DNA of 64,000 nucleotides from positions 3,044,325 through 3,108,324 of the forward strand of contig JANCMB010000001.1 of assembly GCA_031317595.1 (NCBI GenBank), written 5' to 3'. Both the position numbers and the translations under genes were made by a program. A model generated the notes under the pieces. That model was not told the origin of the DNA and ran no database searches. It saw nothing but the letters and a program-made list of their open reading frames with translations. This DNA is from Glutamicibacter sp. PS. Lineage in GTDB: Bacteria > Actinomycetota > Actinomycetes > Actinomycetales > Micrococcaceae. Shown here in pieces: positions 7,048-19,087 of the stretch (its first letter is position 1; every line of letters begins with the position of its first letter).

Positions 7048-8352
7048 ATGACTGCTTCGGTCAGCGCACCGCGCACCACACCCGGCAAGCTCACAGCGAC
7101 ACTTACCGATACTCGTCTCGCTGAAATCAAGACGCTGTTCGAAAACCGTCGCGAAGGGTACTCGCTGGAAGGTCCGTTCTATACCGATCCAGATCTCTTC
7201 AAGGTCGATATGGAAGCTATCTTCGGCAAGCACTGGCTCTTCGCGGCCAGCATCGCCGAGATCCCCGAGCCGGGCGACTACGTCACCTTGGACTACGGGC
7301 CCTACTCGCTCATCGTGTTGCGTAACGACGACGGCGGGGTCAATGTCCTGCACAACGTTTGCCGTCACCGTGGCGCTCGCGTACTCACCGAGGCTCAGGG
7401 CACCACCGGCAACCTCGTCTGCGGTTACCACTCCTGGACCTACTCGCCAGAAGGCAGCCTCATCCACGCCTCCTCGCCGGGCGAAGGAAAGTTTGATAAG
7501 AACTGCTTCGCGCTCAAGAAGGCACATAGCCGCATCTACGCCGGCCTGATCTTCGTGTGCATCGCCGAAGAACCGCCAACCGACTTCGACGAAGTCGCCA
7601 AGATCTTCGAGCCATACCTGGCACCGCATGACCTGGGCAAGACCAAGGTTGCCTACCAGCAGAACATCATCGAAGAGGGCAACTGGAAGCTCGTCATGGA
7701 GAACAATCGCGAGTGCTACCACTGCGATGGTCACCCAGAGCTTGCCTGCTCGCTATTCCCGACCTGGGGCCTGACCGACGGCATCATCCCGCCGCACCTG
7801 GAAGAGGTCTGGGAGCGCAACAAGACCGCGCAGGCGGATCTGGAAGCACGTTGCCGCCGCTACGGCCTGCCGTACGAGGTGCTCGAGGAACTGGACACCC
7901 GCATCGCCGGTTTCCGCATTTCCCGTGAATCCCTCGACGGGGACGGCGAATCCTTCTCCGCCGATGGCCACCGTCTCTCCAAGAAGCTGCTCGGCGACCT
8001 GCGCGACTTCCGCCTTGGCCGCTGCTCCATGCACCTGCAGCCAAACAGCTGGTTCCACTTCCAGTCCGACCACGTGATCACCTTCGGTGCATTCCCGATC
8101 AACGAACACCAGACCCTGGTGCGCACCACCTGGCTCGTCGCCGATGACGCAGTCGAAGGCGATGACTACGATCTGGAGAAACTGACCTACACCTGGAAGC
8201 AGACCAACCTGCAGGATAAGAACTTCGTGGAACTCTGCCAGGTAGGTGCCGCAAGCCCGGCCTACGAGCAGGGCCCGTACATGAAGAGCGAATACCAGGT
8301 TGAGGCCTTCATCAACTGGTACACCCAGCGCGCCCTGGAGCACCTGGCATGA
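7048..8352 (+). CDS. gbcA: Glycine betaine monooxygenase, Rieske oxygenase subunit
   Basis: 434 residues, ring-hydroxylating-dioxygenase alpha-subunit family. Rieske [2Fe-2S] ligands are Cys105-x-His107 and Cys125-x2-His128. The mononuclear iron site is in ENNRECYHCDGH, with His225 and His229. The ENNRECYHC sequence and the partner genes (reductase, dimethylglycine oxidase, formaldehyde dehydrogenase) point to N-demethylation of glycine betaine to dimethylglycine plus formaldehyde. Other quaternary amines such as stachydrine or carnitine are possible substrates. AGGAG lies 9 bases before the ATG. It overlaps gbcB by ATGA. Confidence 0.87.
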   Translation: MTASVSAPRTTPGKLTATLTDTRLAEIKTLFENRREGYSLEGPFYTDPDLFKVDMEAIFGKHWLFAASIAEIPEPGDYVTLDYGPYSLIVLRNDDGGVNVLHNVCRHRGARVLTEAQGTTGNLVCGYHSWTYSPEGSLIHASSPGEGKFDKNCFALKKAHSRIYAGLIFVCIAEEPPTDFDEVAKIFEPYLAPHDLGKTKVAYQQNIIEEGNWKLVMENNRECYHCDGHPELACSLFPTWGLTDGIIPPHLEEVWERNKTAQADLEARCRRYGLPYEVLEELDTRIAGFRISRESLDGDGESFSADGHRLSKKLLGDLRDFRLGRCSMHLQPNSWFHFQSDHVITFGAFPINEHQTLVRTTWLVADDAVEGDDYDLEKLTYTWKQTNLQDKNFVELCQVGAASPAYEQGPYMKSEYQVEAFINWYTQRALEHLA

Positions 8353-9767
8353 GCGAAGAAGTCGCCACTCTGAGTACGACGGTGGAGGCTCAGCGCATCC
8401 GCGGACTGGAAATGCCGTGGAACCGGGTACTGAGCAGCTCCGAGGGTCCCGCTGGCGCGGCCCGCGCTCTGGGTCCGTGGCGGCCCCAGGAATTCCTCGC
8501 CGAGTGCGTGGAGACCATCCCCGAGGCCGGCGGACTGATGACTTTCGTCTTCCGCCGCGCCGACGGCGCCCCGCTGGCCTTTCGCGCCGGGCAATACCTA
8601 AATATTGCCTTTCCGGTCAACGGCCCGGACGAGGACCCGGTCGATCGTAGCTACTCGATCTCCAGCGCCCCCACCGAACCATGGACCTTCAGCGTTACCA
8701 TCAAACGTGACCCTAAGGGCCTGGTCTCCGGCTGGGCGCACGACAATGTGCGCCCCGGCATGGTGCTGGACATGCTTGGCCCAGTGGGTGCCTTCCACCT
8801 GCCCGACGCCGATCGCCGCGCCCGCTACCTCTTCCTGGCCGCGGGTGCCGGTATCACCCCGATCATGTCGATGGTGCGCACCATCTGCTCGCTTCCGGGT
8901 CAGGCCGACGTGGTCATTCTGTACCACGGCGCCGAGCCTGGCGGTTTCGCCTTCTCCCAGGAGCTCGAGTACCTCTCGCAGGTCGATTCGCGCGTTAAGG
9001 TCTTCTACTCATTGGGCGACCGAAGCAAGCCGGGCGTGTGGGAAGGAATGATCGGACGGCTCACCGCCGAAATGATCGATCAGGTGGCTCCGGATGCCAA
9101 CGGGCGCAAGGTGTTCGCCTGTGGCCCGGAAGGCTACCTGAATATCGCCGCGGAGTTGCTGAACAAGGTGGGTGTGGACGACACCTCCATCTTCATGGAG
9201 TTCTTCTCCGGAGATCGCCAGACCATCCTCGAGTACGCGCAGGAAGTCGAGATCGCGGGAGAGATCGCTGGCGAGTACGCCGAGGAAATTGCCGAGTCGG
9301 CCGAGGAGTACTTCGAGGCACAGCCCGAGGCACTGAGCATGTACGAACCGGCTTATGACTCCGAAGGCACGCTGGAGGCTAGCGGCATGGAGCTGGTGGC
9401 CGTTGACGCCGAGGTTCCGGTGCCGGTTTCCGAGGCCGAGACTCCGGCCGAGGACGCTGCCCCGTCGACACCCGACACGGGCTCGTTCAAGACCGTCGGT
9501 GAGGGCGAACTGACCATGTCGTTTACCCGCACCAAGGTGAATGTGCGCATTAGCCCGGACGAGTTCATTCTCAACGCCGCGCAGCGCGCGGGCGTGCGTA
9601 TCGGCGCAAACTGTCAAGAAGGCATGTGCGGCTCCTGCAAGGTCGTGAAGCTTTCCGGTGAGATCGATATGAACCACCAAGGTGGCATTCGCGCCCGCGA
9701 AATCGAGGCCGGAAAGTTCTTGCCCTGCTGCTCCACCGCGAACAGTGACCTTGTCATCGACGCCTAG
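8349..9767 (+). CDS. gbcB: Betaine monooxygenase reductase with acidic linker
   Basis: 472 residues in three parts. A ferredoxin-NADP reductase module spans about 44-290: flavin motif RSYSISS at 100-106, nucleotide motif LAAGAGITPIMSM at 163-175 and CGPEG at 258-262. A Glu/Ala-rich acidic linker follows at about 291-385. A C-terminal plant-type [2Fe-2S] ferredoxin has Cys422-x4-Cys427-x2-Cys430-x29-Cys460. It passes electrons from NAD(P)H to the Rieske subunit. Family members are usually about 100 residues shorter, so the linker is unusual. The ATGA overlap with gbcA supports a 1:1 complex. Confidence 0.88.
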   Translation: MSEEVATLSTTVEAQRIRGLEMPWNRVLSSSEGPAGAARALGPWRPQEFLAECVETIPEAGGLMTFVFRRADGAPLAFRAGQYLNIAFPVNGPDEDPVDRSYSISSAPTEPWTFSVTIKRDPKGLVSGWAHDNVRPGMVLDMLGPVGAFHLPDADRRARYLFLAAGAGITPIMSMVRTICSLPGQADVVILYHGAEPGGFAFSQELEYLSQVDSRVKVFYSLGDRSKPGVWEGMIGRLTAEMIDQVAPDANGRKVFACGPEGYLNIAAELLNKVGVDDTSIFMEFFSGDRQTILEYAQEVEIAGEIAGEYAEEIAESAEEYFEAQPEALSMYEPAYDSEGTLEASGMELVAVDAEVPVPVSEAETPAEDAAPSTPDTGSFKTVGEGELTMSFTRTKVNVRISPDEFILNAAQRAGVRIGANCQEGMCGSCKVVKLSGEIDMNHQGGIRAREIEAGKFLPCCSTANSDLVIDA

Positions 9768-9808
9768 CGTCACGTCACACCAACCACACCACACGCTTTA
9801 ATACTTAG

Positions 9809-12337
<2,529 letters not shown>

Positions 12338-12353
12338 ACCCGCCAGTTCCCCA

Positions 12354-12393
12354 CGGCCGGTCACCCCTTCCATCTGGTGGGTGTGGCCGGCCG
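12354..12393 (+). terminator. Hairpin between dmg and the formate dehydrogenase gene
   Basis: CGGCCGG (12354-12360) pairs with CCGGCCG (12387-12393), with CACCC/GGGTG extending the stem inside. It lies 16 bases after the dmg stop. There is no strong U-run, so this may be a partial terminator or processing site setting lower expression of the next gene. Confidence 0.4.
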
Positions 12394-12459
12394 TAGGCAT
12401 CTGCGAGAGAATTTCCTTAGATCCCCCTTACCTCCCCGTTCGTACGAAGGACAACGACC

Positions 12460-14781
12460 ATGCATCGCAAGGCCCCGATCGAAGATATAAACGAAGACGA
12501 CCTTAAGGTCAGTAAACCCAAATCAAGTGCCGCGGGTCTCGAAGCGGTAATGGTCTCCTTGCAGCGCGGGTTCGCGCAGGCCGGCCCCTCGCGCACGGTC
12601 CGTTCAATGTTGCGCGTGAATCAGCGCGGCGGATTCGACTGCCCCGGCTGCGCTTGGCCCGAGTCGATTACCGGCAAGCGGAAGCCAGCCGAGTTCTGCG
12701 AGAACGGCGCCAAGGCCATCGCCGAGGAATCGACCGCCCGAACCGTAACTCCAGAGTGGTTCGAAGAGCACCCGATTTCGGTGCTCGAACAGAAAACCGA
12801 GTACTGGCTCGGTTCACAGGGCCGCATTACTCACCCCATGATTATTCGTGCGGGCGAAACTCACTACACCCCGATCAGCTGGGGCGATGCCTTTGCGACG
12901 ATCGCCGAGCACGTGAATGCCACCACCCCGGACCGGTGCGTGTTCTACACCTCGGGGCGTACGGCGAACGAGACTGCATTCTTGTACCAGCTCTTGGCCC
13001 GCAGCATCGGCACCAACAACCTGCCGGACTGCTCAAATATGTGCCACGAGTCCTCGGGTACCGCCATGAATCCCACGATCGGCATCGGTAAAGGCACGGT
13101 CAGCCTCGAAGATTTCGATCATGCGGAACTGATTTTCGTGGTCGGTCAGAATCCCGGAACGAACCACCCGCGCATGCTTTCGGCGCTGTCCGAGGCGCGC
13201 GAGCGTGGTGCCCGCGTGGTGTCCATTAACCCATTGCCAGAAGCCGGGCTCATGGGGTTCAAGGACCCGCAACGGGCCTCGGGCATGATGGGTAAGTCGG
13301 CACCGATTAGTAGCGACTTTCTGCAAATCAAGGTCGGCGGCGATCTGGCCTTGTTCCAGGCTTTCGGGCACCTGCTCCTGCAGGCCGAGGAGCAGAACCC
13401 GGGTACCGTCATCGACCAGGCATTCATCGATTCTGCCACCGAAGGCTTTGAGGCCTACCGTCAGGCACGTTCCGAAATCGATTGGGCGGCCACGGAGGAA
13501 GCCACGGGCCTATCGCGGGAGCAAATCACCGAGATCGCACAACTGTTGGCAAAGTCCAAGGCCACCATCATTTGCTGGGCGCTGGGTCTGACCCAGCAGC
13601 CGCACTCGGTGCCTACGTTGAAGGAAATCATTAACCTGCTGTTGCTGCAGGGGAACTTCGGTAAGCCAGGGGCTGGCGCGTGCCCGGTACGCGGACACTC
13701 AAACGTTCAGGGCGATCGCACCATGGGTATTTGGGAGAAGCCCACCGAGGCACTGCTGGCTTCCCTGGACGCCGAGTTCGGGATTACCTCTCCGCGCGCC
13801 CACGGGTACGACTCGACCGAGACTCTGCATGCCTTTGAGCATGACGAGGTGGATGTCTTCGTGTCCATGGGTGGAAACTTCGCGTTGGCGAATTCGGACA
13901 CCGAGGCGTTGGAAGCCGGAATGCGCCGGGCGAAGCTCACGGTACACGTTTCCACGAAGCCGAACCGTTCACATGTGGTTCACGGGCAGACTTCGCTGAT
14001 CTTGCCGACGCTGGGACGTACCGATAAAGACGATAAGCACCCGAAGGGAGCGCAGTTCCTCTCAGTGGAGGACTCGATGTCGGTCATCCACTCCACCCAG
14101 GGCCGACTGACGCCGGTTTCTGAGCACTTGCTGGCCGAGCCGGTGATCGTGGCACGGATGGCGCAGGCGATTTTAGGCGATGACCACCCGGTAGATTGGC
14201 GCAGCATGGCCGAGGATTACGATGTGATCCGCGACCACATTGCACGGGTGTTGCCGGGCTTTGAGGATTTCAACCGGCGGGTTCGCCAGAAGAATGGCTT
14301 TGTGTTGCCGAATCCTCCTCGCGATACCCGTTCCTTTGCCACCTCCAGCGGTCGAGGTCAGTTCACGGTCAGCGAGTTTGAGTCGCTGAGCGCTCCGGAA
14401 GGACACTTGATCCTGCAGACCATGCGGTCACACGATCAGTACAACACCACCTTCTATGGCCTGGACGACCGGTACCGCGGTATTAAGGATGGGCGTCGCG
14501 TAATTCTGATCCATCCCGATGATTTGGCGGAGACCGGCTTCGCCGATCGTGATTTGGTAGATGTGATTTCGACCTTTGCCGGTAGCGAGCGGCGGGCGAA
14601 CCGGTTCCGGCTGGTCTCCTACCCCACTGCTCGGGGTTGCGTGGCGGCGTACTACCCGGAAGCGAATGCCTTGGTGCATCGCGATCTGGTGGCGCGTGAG
14701 TCGAACACGCCAGGGTTCAAGGCGATGATGGTGCGCTTCGTACCTCATGAGCTGCAGCCAGGACCTACCCTGGACAGCTAA
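12460..14781 (+). CDS. Formate dehydrogenase-like molybdopterin oxidoreductase (FdhF/YdeP family)
   Basis: 773 residues. The N-terminal CPGCAWP plus EFCENGAK (Cys61, Cys64, Cys80) and the molybdenum-site segment NMCHESSG, with Cys195-His196 at the place of SeCys-His in FdhF, identify the YdeP/FdhF-alpha family of bis-MGD enzymes. A C-terminal molydopterin-dinucleotide domain (about 640-765) is present. It appears as a single catalytic subunit with no iron-sulfur or membrane partner and no FdhD beside it. Position after dmg and before pntAB supports oxidation of formate from PurU and FdhA to CO2. The electron acceptor cannot be read from the sequence. Confidence 0.8.
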   Translation: MHRKAPIEDINEDDLKVSKPKSSAAGLEAVMVSLQRGFAQAGPSRTVRSMLRVNQRGGFDCPGCAWPESITGKRKPAEFCENGAKAIAEESTARTVTPEWFEEHPISVLEQKTEYWLGSQGRITHPMIIRAGETHYTPISWGDAFATIAEHVNATTPDRCVFYTSGRTANETAFLYQLLARSIGTNNLPDCSNMCHESSGTAMNPTIGIGKGTVSLEDFDHAELIFVVGQNPGTNHPRMLSALSEARERGARVVSINPLPEAGLMGFKDPQRASGMMGKSAPISSDFLQIKVGGDLALFQAFGHLLLQAEEQNPGTVIDQAFIDSATEGFEAYRQARSEIDWAATEEATGLSREQITEIAQLLAKSKATIICWALGLTQQPHSVPTLKEIINLLLLQGNFGKPGAGACPVRGHSNVQGDRTMGIWEKPTEALLASLDAEFGITSPRAHGYDSTETLHAFEHDEVDVFVSMGGNFALANSDTEALEAGMRRAKLTVHVSTKPNRSHVVHGQTSLILPTLGRTDKDDKHPKGAQFLSVEDSMSVIHSTQGRLTPVSEHLLAEPVIVARMAQAILGDDHPVDWRSMAEDYDVIRDHIARVLPGFEDFNRRVRQKNGFVLPNPPRDTRSFATSSGRGQFTVSEFESLSAPEGHLILQTMRSHDQYNTTFYGLDDRYRGIKDGRRVILIHPDDLAETGFADRDLVDVISTFAGSERRANRFRLVSYPTARGCVAAYYPEANALVHRDLVARESNTPGFKAMMVRFVPHELQPGPTLDS

Positions 14782-14816
14782 CCTCCGCGAGCTACGGCAT
14801 ATCGCCGAGCAAGGTT

Positions 14817-14848
14817 GACCCCGGGCCGCACTTCTCCGGTTCGGGGTC
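14817..14848 (+). terminator. Hairpin after the formate dehydrogenase-like gene
   Basis: GACCCCG (14817-14823) pairs with CGGGGTC (14842-14848), followed by TTGGCTCGTTTG. It lies 35 bases beyond the stop codon, separating this transcript from pntAB. Confidence 0.5.
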
Positions 14849-14962
14849 TTGGCTCGTTTGGGCGGGAAACGGCGCCGTTGTGCGGCGCAGAGCACGGCCC
14901 AGTTTTCGGACAATATATACATTTCCTAGCCAACATCGACCGGCTAGTAGTATATTCGTTCG

Positions 14963-14972
14963 TAATATATCA
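14963..14972. promoter_or_regulatory. TRATATATYA operator upstream of pntA
   Basis: TAATATATCA is identical to the reverse complement of the core upstream of purU and lies 38 bases before the pntA ATG in an AT-rich promoter region. This suggests pntAB is co-regulated with glyA and purU-fchA-folD. GATATA just downstream (14975-14980) could be the -10. Confidence 0.45.
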
Positions 14973-15010
14973 AAGATATACCAAGCTTGATGTCGTGAAC
15001 GTTCCGGGCA

Positions 15011-16600
15011 ATGATGCCCGCTCGAGTAACGAAAGTGAGTTTCAATTTGACGCAATTAGGCATCGTGGCCGAAGCGGGTCACGAAACACGTGTTGCGGCC
15101 ACACCGGCCACGGTTAAACAACTTCTGGCCCTAGGCTTCGAGGTTCTCGTCGAGACTCAGGCAGGAGCGGCCTCTTCCTTCCCGGATGACGCCTATGTCC
15201 AGTCTGGGGCTCGCATTGTGAGTACGACCGAGGCTTGGGCCAGCGATGTAGTCCTTAAGATCAATCCTCCGACCAATGATGAGCTAGACCAGCTGCAGAC
15301 GGGGGCCACACTGATCGCACAACTCAGTCCGGGCCTGCGTCCGGAGCTGGTTGAAGATCTGGCTCGGCGCCCGATTACCGCACTGGCATTGGATGCAGTG
15401 CCGCGCATTTCCCGTGCGCAATCCATGGATGTGCTCAGTTCCATGGCCAATATCGCCGGATACCGAGCGGTGGTCGAAGCTGCCCATGAGTTTGGGCGCT
15501 TCTTCACCGGTCAGGTCACCGCGGCGGGCAAGGTTCCACCGGCCAAGGTCTTGGTCGCTGGAGCCGGTGTCGCGGGGCTCGCGGCGATCGGTGCTGCCAG
15601 TAGCCTCGGTGCCATTGTGCGCGCAACCGACCCGCGGCCCGAAGTAGCCGATCAGGTCAAGTCGATCGGCGGCGAATACCTCAAGGTCGAGGTCGAAGAG
15701 CAGATGCAGTCGACCGACGGTTACGCGAAAGCGACCAGCGACGCGTACAACGAGCGCGCCGCCCAGATCTATAGCGAACAGGCCGCCGAGGTCGACATCA
15801 TCATCACCACTGCGCTGATTCCGGGCCGTGCCGCGCCCCGACTCATCACGGCGGCAGACGTCGCCAGCATGAAGCCCGGTAGCGTCATCGTTGACATGGC
15901 TGCCGGCCAAGGTGGAAATGTCGAAGGTTCTGTCGCTGGAGAGCGCGTGGTGACTCCAAATGGCGTCATCATCCTCGGCTACACCGACCTGCCCGGACGT
16001 CTCCCCGCCCAGGCCTCACAGCTCTACGGCACGAATATCCTCAACCTGCTGAAGCTTTTGACCCCCGGCAAGGACGGGCAGCTCGTGCTGGACTTCGAGG
16101 ACGTGGTGCAGCGCTCGGTCACCGTGGTGCGCTCGGGAGAAAAGACCTGGCCGCCTCCCCCGGTACAGGTTGCCGCGGCCCCGCCACAGCAGCAACCAGC
16201 CGAGCCGATTACGCCGGCCAGCGAACACTCCGGCGGTCTTGGCGCCAAGGGGCAAGGCGTTCTCATTGGTGTCGGCATTGCCTTGCTGTTCCTCGTCAAC
16301 GCGGTGGCCCCAGCTCCGCTCGCGCAGCATTTCACGGTACTAATCTTGTCTGTCGTCATTGGTTTCTACGTCATCGGCAAGGTTAAGCACGCGTTACACA
16401 CGCCACTGATGTCGGTCACCAACGCGATCTCCGGCATTATCGTGGTCGGCGCGATGGTGCAGATCACCTCGGGAAATCTGCTGGTGCAGATCCTCTCGGC
16501 CTGCGCGGTCCTACTGGCCACAATCAATATTTTTGGTGGCTTCGCGGTGACCCGACGAATGCTCGCGATGTTCTCACGCGGAGGTTCGGCTCATGACTAA
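15011..16600 (+). CDS. pntA: NAD(P) transhydrogenase alpha subunit
   Basis: 529 residues. The NAD-binding domain I (about 12-390) has ETRVAATPATVKQLL and VLVAGAGVAGLAAIGAA. After a Pro/Gln-rich linker (about 390-415), four hydrophobic segments form the membrane domain. It is a fused PntA like that of E. coli, rather than the split PntAA/PntAB found in some actinobacteria. With PntB it couples hydride transfer between NADH and NADP+ to proton movement. Start uncertain: ATG 15011 lacks a good ribosome site, and GTG 15035 (MSFNLTQLG) fits family starts equally well. Context suggests balancing of NAD(P)H from formaldehyde, formate and methylene-THF oxidation. Confidence 0.92.
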   Translation: MMPARVTKVSFNLTQLGIVAEAGHETRVAATPATVKQLLALGFEVLVETQAGAASSFPDDAYVQSGARIVSTTEAWASDVVLKINPPTNDELDQLQTGATLIAQLSPGLRPELVEDLARRPITALALDAVPRISRAQSMDVLSSMANIAGYRAVVEAAHEFGRFFTGQVTAAGKVPPAKVLVAGAGVAGLAAIGAASSLGAIVRATDPRPEVADQVKSIGGEYLKVEVEEQMQSTDGYAKATSDAYNERAAQIYSEQAAEVDIIITTALIPGRAAPRLITAADVASMKPGSVIVDMAAGQGGNVEGSVAGERVVTPNGVIILGYTDLPGRLPAQASQLYGTNILNLLKLLTPGKDGQLVLDFEDVVQRSVTVVRSGEKTWPPPPVQVAAAPPQQQPAEPITPASEHSGGLGAKGQGVLIGVGIALLFLVNAVAPAPLAQHFTVLILSVVIGFYVIGKVKHALHTPLMSVTNAISGIIVVGAMVQITSGNLLVQILSACAVLLATINIFGGFAVTRRMLAMFSRGGSAHD

Positions 16601-16642
16601 CCCCGCAATCGCCCTTGACCTTCTGACCTTAGGAGTTCTCTC

Positions 16643-18067
16643 GTGACCGATCAGCTTCCCGGTCTCTTGACCGTTGGCTCCTTGGCGAGCGCGGCTTACA
16701 TCACCGCCGGTCTCCTCTTTATTCTCAGCCTTGCCGGGCTCAGCAAGCACGAAACCTCACGGCGAGGCGTCGTCTTTGGCATCATCGGCATGACCTTGGC
16801 CCTACTTTCAACCGTCGCGTTGAGCCTGTTTGGTGATCCCGGCGAAGGTAACCAGAGACTTGGCCTCACCCTGCTCGTGGTCACGGTCGTCGTGGGTGGC
16901 GCCATTGGACTCTGGCGTGCCCGGGTTGTGGAAATGACAGGGATGCCCGAACTCATCGCCCTACTGCACAGCTTCGTCGGTTTGGCCGCCGTGCTGGTCG
17001 GTTGGAACGGCCATCTCGAGCACCCACCGCTCGATGGTGCACTGGAGAATATTCACCGGGGTGAGGTATTCATCGGCATCTTCATCGGTGGCGTGACCTT
17101 CACCGGGTCGATCGTGGCATTCCTGAAGCTCTCGGCACGGATGAAGTCGCGACCGCTCACGCTTCCGGGCAAGAATCTCATCAACCTGGTGCTGTTGGTG
17201 GCTTTTGTGGTGCTCACGGTGCTGTATGTGCAGAACACTGCCCTCTGGCAGCTCGTGACCGTCACCGTTCTGGCATTCGTGCTGGGCTGGCATCTGGTCG
17301 CATCCATTGGCGGCGGCGATATGCCGGTGGTGGTCTCCATGCTCAACAGTTACTCGGGCTGGGCTGCTGCGGCCGCTGGCTTCCTGCTGAGCAACGATCT
17401 GCTCATTATCACCGGTGCGCTGGTGGGTTCCTCCGGTGCCTACCTGTCCTACATCATGTGCAAGGCGATGAACCGTTCCTTCCTCTCGGTGATCGCCGGC
17501 GGCTTTGGTATCGAAGCCTCCGCCTCGAAGGACGAGGAGCAGGGCGAACACCGCGAAATCACCGCCGAGGAAACGGCCGAGCTTCTTGCTTCGGCCGATA
17601 GCGTAGTGATCACTCCGGGCTACGGCATGGCCGTCGCTCAGGCACAGTACCCGGTGGCCGAACTAGCTCACCGCCTCACCGAACAGGGCGTTAAGGTTCG
17701 CTTCGGTATCCACCCGGTGGCGGGCCGACTGCCCGGGCACATGAACGTGCTTTTGGCCGAGGCTAAGGTGCCCTACGACATCGTGCTGGAAATGGACGAG
17801 ATCAACGACGAGCTGAGCGAAACCACCGTGGTGCTCGTGATCGGTGCCAACGACACGGTGAACCCGGCAGCCGCTGAAGATCCCGGTAGCCCCATCGCCG
17901 GAATGCCGGTGCTCCGCGTCTGGGAGTCGGAGCGAGTGATCGTCTTCAAGCGCTCCATGGCCAGTGGCTACGCCGGCGTGCAAAACCCGTTGTTCTTCAG
18001 GGAGAACTCGCAAATGCTCTTCGGTGACGCCAAGGAGCGCGTCGAAGACATTCTGCGCACCCTCTAA
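16643..18067 (+). CDS. pntB: NAD(P) transhydrogenase beta subunit
   Basis: 474 residues. Eight or nine hydrophobic segments fill residues 1-290. The soluble NADP-binding domain III follows, with [39 protein letters not shown] and [12 protein letters not shown], all classic PntB motifs. It starts 42 bases after pntA with TTAGGAG before a GTG start, forming a two-gene operon. Membrane protein. Confidence 0.95.
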   Translation: MTDQLPGLLTVGSLASAAYITAGLLFILSLAGLSKHETSRRGVVFGIIGMTLALLSTVALSLFGDPGEGNQRLGLTLLVVTVVVGGAIGLWRARVVEMTGMPELIALLHSFVGLAAVLVGWNGHLEHPPLDGALENIHRGEVFIGIFIGGVTFTGSIVAFLKLSARMKSRPLTLPGKNLINLVLLVAFVVLTVLYVQNTALWQLVTVTVLAFVLGWHLVASIGGGDMPVVVSMLNSYSGWAAAAAGFLLSNDLLIITGALVGSSGAYLSYIMCKAMNRSFLSVIAGGFGIEASASKDEEQGEHREITAEETAELLASADSVVITPGYGMAVAQAQYPVAELAHRLTEQGVKVRFGIHPVAGRLPGHMNVLLAEAKVPYDIVLEMDEINDELSETTVVLVIGANDTVNPAAAEDPGSPIAGMPVLRVWESERVIVFKRSMASGYAGVQNPLFFRENSQMLFGDAKERVEDILRTL

Positions 18068-18091
18068 CTAACGCACCCGGTCCTCTCCCAC

Positions 18092-18130
18092 CAATCCGCC
18101 GCAACCTCTTCAAGGGGGTGCGGCGGATTG
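18092..18130 (+). terminator. Terminator of pntAB
   Basis: CAATCCGCCGCA (18092-18103) pairs with TGCGGCGGATTG (18119-18130) and is followed by TCGTTT. It lies 24 bases after the pntB stop. Confidence 0.75.
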
Positions 18131-18244
18131 TCGTTTCGCAAAGAGTCCTACGCTGTCCTTAGGTCCACCCGCGTTCGCCGGCCAGCAAGGCGAGCCGTGG
18201 TGAGTAGGTACCGTGCTAGGCCCCGCCCGCTGGCGAACCCAGCG

Positions 18245-18817
18245 TTAGTGAGTAGCGGCAGGAACCTCGATCCCTAGTTCCCCCGCCAGCTCGTATAGCC
18301 GTGGCAAGGGTACGGGCAGCATCTCGCCATTGGCGACCGGCTCGGGCAAACGACACCCGAGCAGAGCATCACGCAACCGGCGCATGGCACCGCCGTGGCT
18401 CACGCAAAGAATGCGTTGTCCCGGGTACTCTTCGGCGAGCGCACACAGGGCCTCAGTCAATCGGGCGGTCACCGCGTGGCTCGATTCTGCCGATTCCAAT
18501 AACTGTTCATAAGCTCCCTCGGGAAGTTCCGCCGGGATCCGCCCCTCCAGCTCGCCAAAGAATCGCTCCATCACCCCGGCAACCGGTCGGCCGGTGGCCA
18601 GCCCCGCTTCTTCGGCGATGAGCTCCGCCGTCTGCTGTGCCCGACCCAGTGGCGAGGCGAGTACCAAGTCCCAGGCGCCCGCCTGAAGCGAGCGGCCGAC
18701 CTCGCGCGCCTGTTGTCGTCCCGTAGCGTTTAGTGGGATGTCCGTTTGACCTTGCAGGCGCCCGGCCAGGTTCCAGTCGGTTTGTCCGTGGCGAATTAGG
18801 GCAATCGAAGCAGTCAT
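18245..18817 (-). CDS. Histidine phosphatase family protein
   Basis: 190 residues from the ATG at 18817, chosen because the phosphatase fold begins right after it; the upstream frame to 18871 adds 18 unrelated residues. The RHG catalytic motif is IRHGQTDWN, the downstream helper is GRLQGQTDIPLN, and the second catalytic His is in CVSHGGAMRRL. Phosphoglycerate-mutase-like fold; the substrate cannot be named. A second, similar phosphatase is at 53899. Divergent from the metY riboswitch. Confidence 0.85.
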   Translation of the reverse strand: MTASIALIRHGQTDWNLAGRLQGQTDIPLNATGRQQAREVGRSLQAGAWDLVLASPLGRAQQTAELIAEEAGLATGRPVAGVMERFFGELEGRIPAELPEGAYEQLLESAESSHAVTARLTEALCALAEEYPGQRILCVSHGGAMRRLRDALLGCRLPEPVANGEMLPVPLPRLYELAGELGIEVPAATH

Positions 18818-18900
18818 AGCACCGAGTCTAACCACCGTAGGCCGCAACGTTACGACGCATACTTGGTTCACAAACGGTCACATTGGCAAACTGTTACGTA

Positions 18901-18989
18901 CCATCCCGAGCGGCCGAGAGATCTGGTTCGATGACGCCGCAGCAACCTGCCACAGCCGGTGGTTACGGTGCTACCGCCAGAAACGATGG
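18901..18989 (+). promoter_or_regulatory. SAM-I (S-box) riboswitch upstream of metY
   Basis: P1 forms from CCATC (18901-18905) and GATGG (18985-18989). Between them are the S-box core strings GGCCGAGAG (18912-18920), CTGGTTCGATGACGC (18923-18937) and GCAGCAACC (18939-18947), plus a GGTGGTTACGGTGCTACC hairpin (18959-18976). This is the conserved aptamer that binds S-adenosylmethionine. It ends about 100 bases before metY, leaving room for a translation- or termination-based switch. AAGGAG at about 19071 is the likely sequestered ribosome site. Confidence 0.85.
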
Positions 18990-19087
18990 AGCAACTTTCC
19001 GCCTCGACTCGATGGCCGCAAAGTGACATTGAGCCTCGGGATTCCTTGCCTCGAATTCAGCCTCGACTAAGGAGCCGATACCTTCCC

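Noticed and set aside
15033-15037. Certain choice of GTG 15035 as pntA start
   Set aside because: Plausible, but the ribosome-site evidence is too weak to prefer it over ATG 15011.
18959-19087. Upstream extension of metY
   Set aside because: It lies in and just after the SAM riboswitch and has no similarity to the family; ATG 19088 is the better start.
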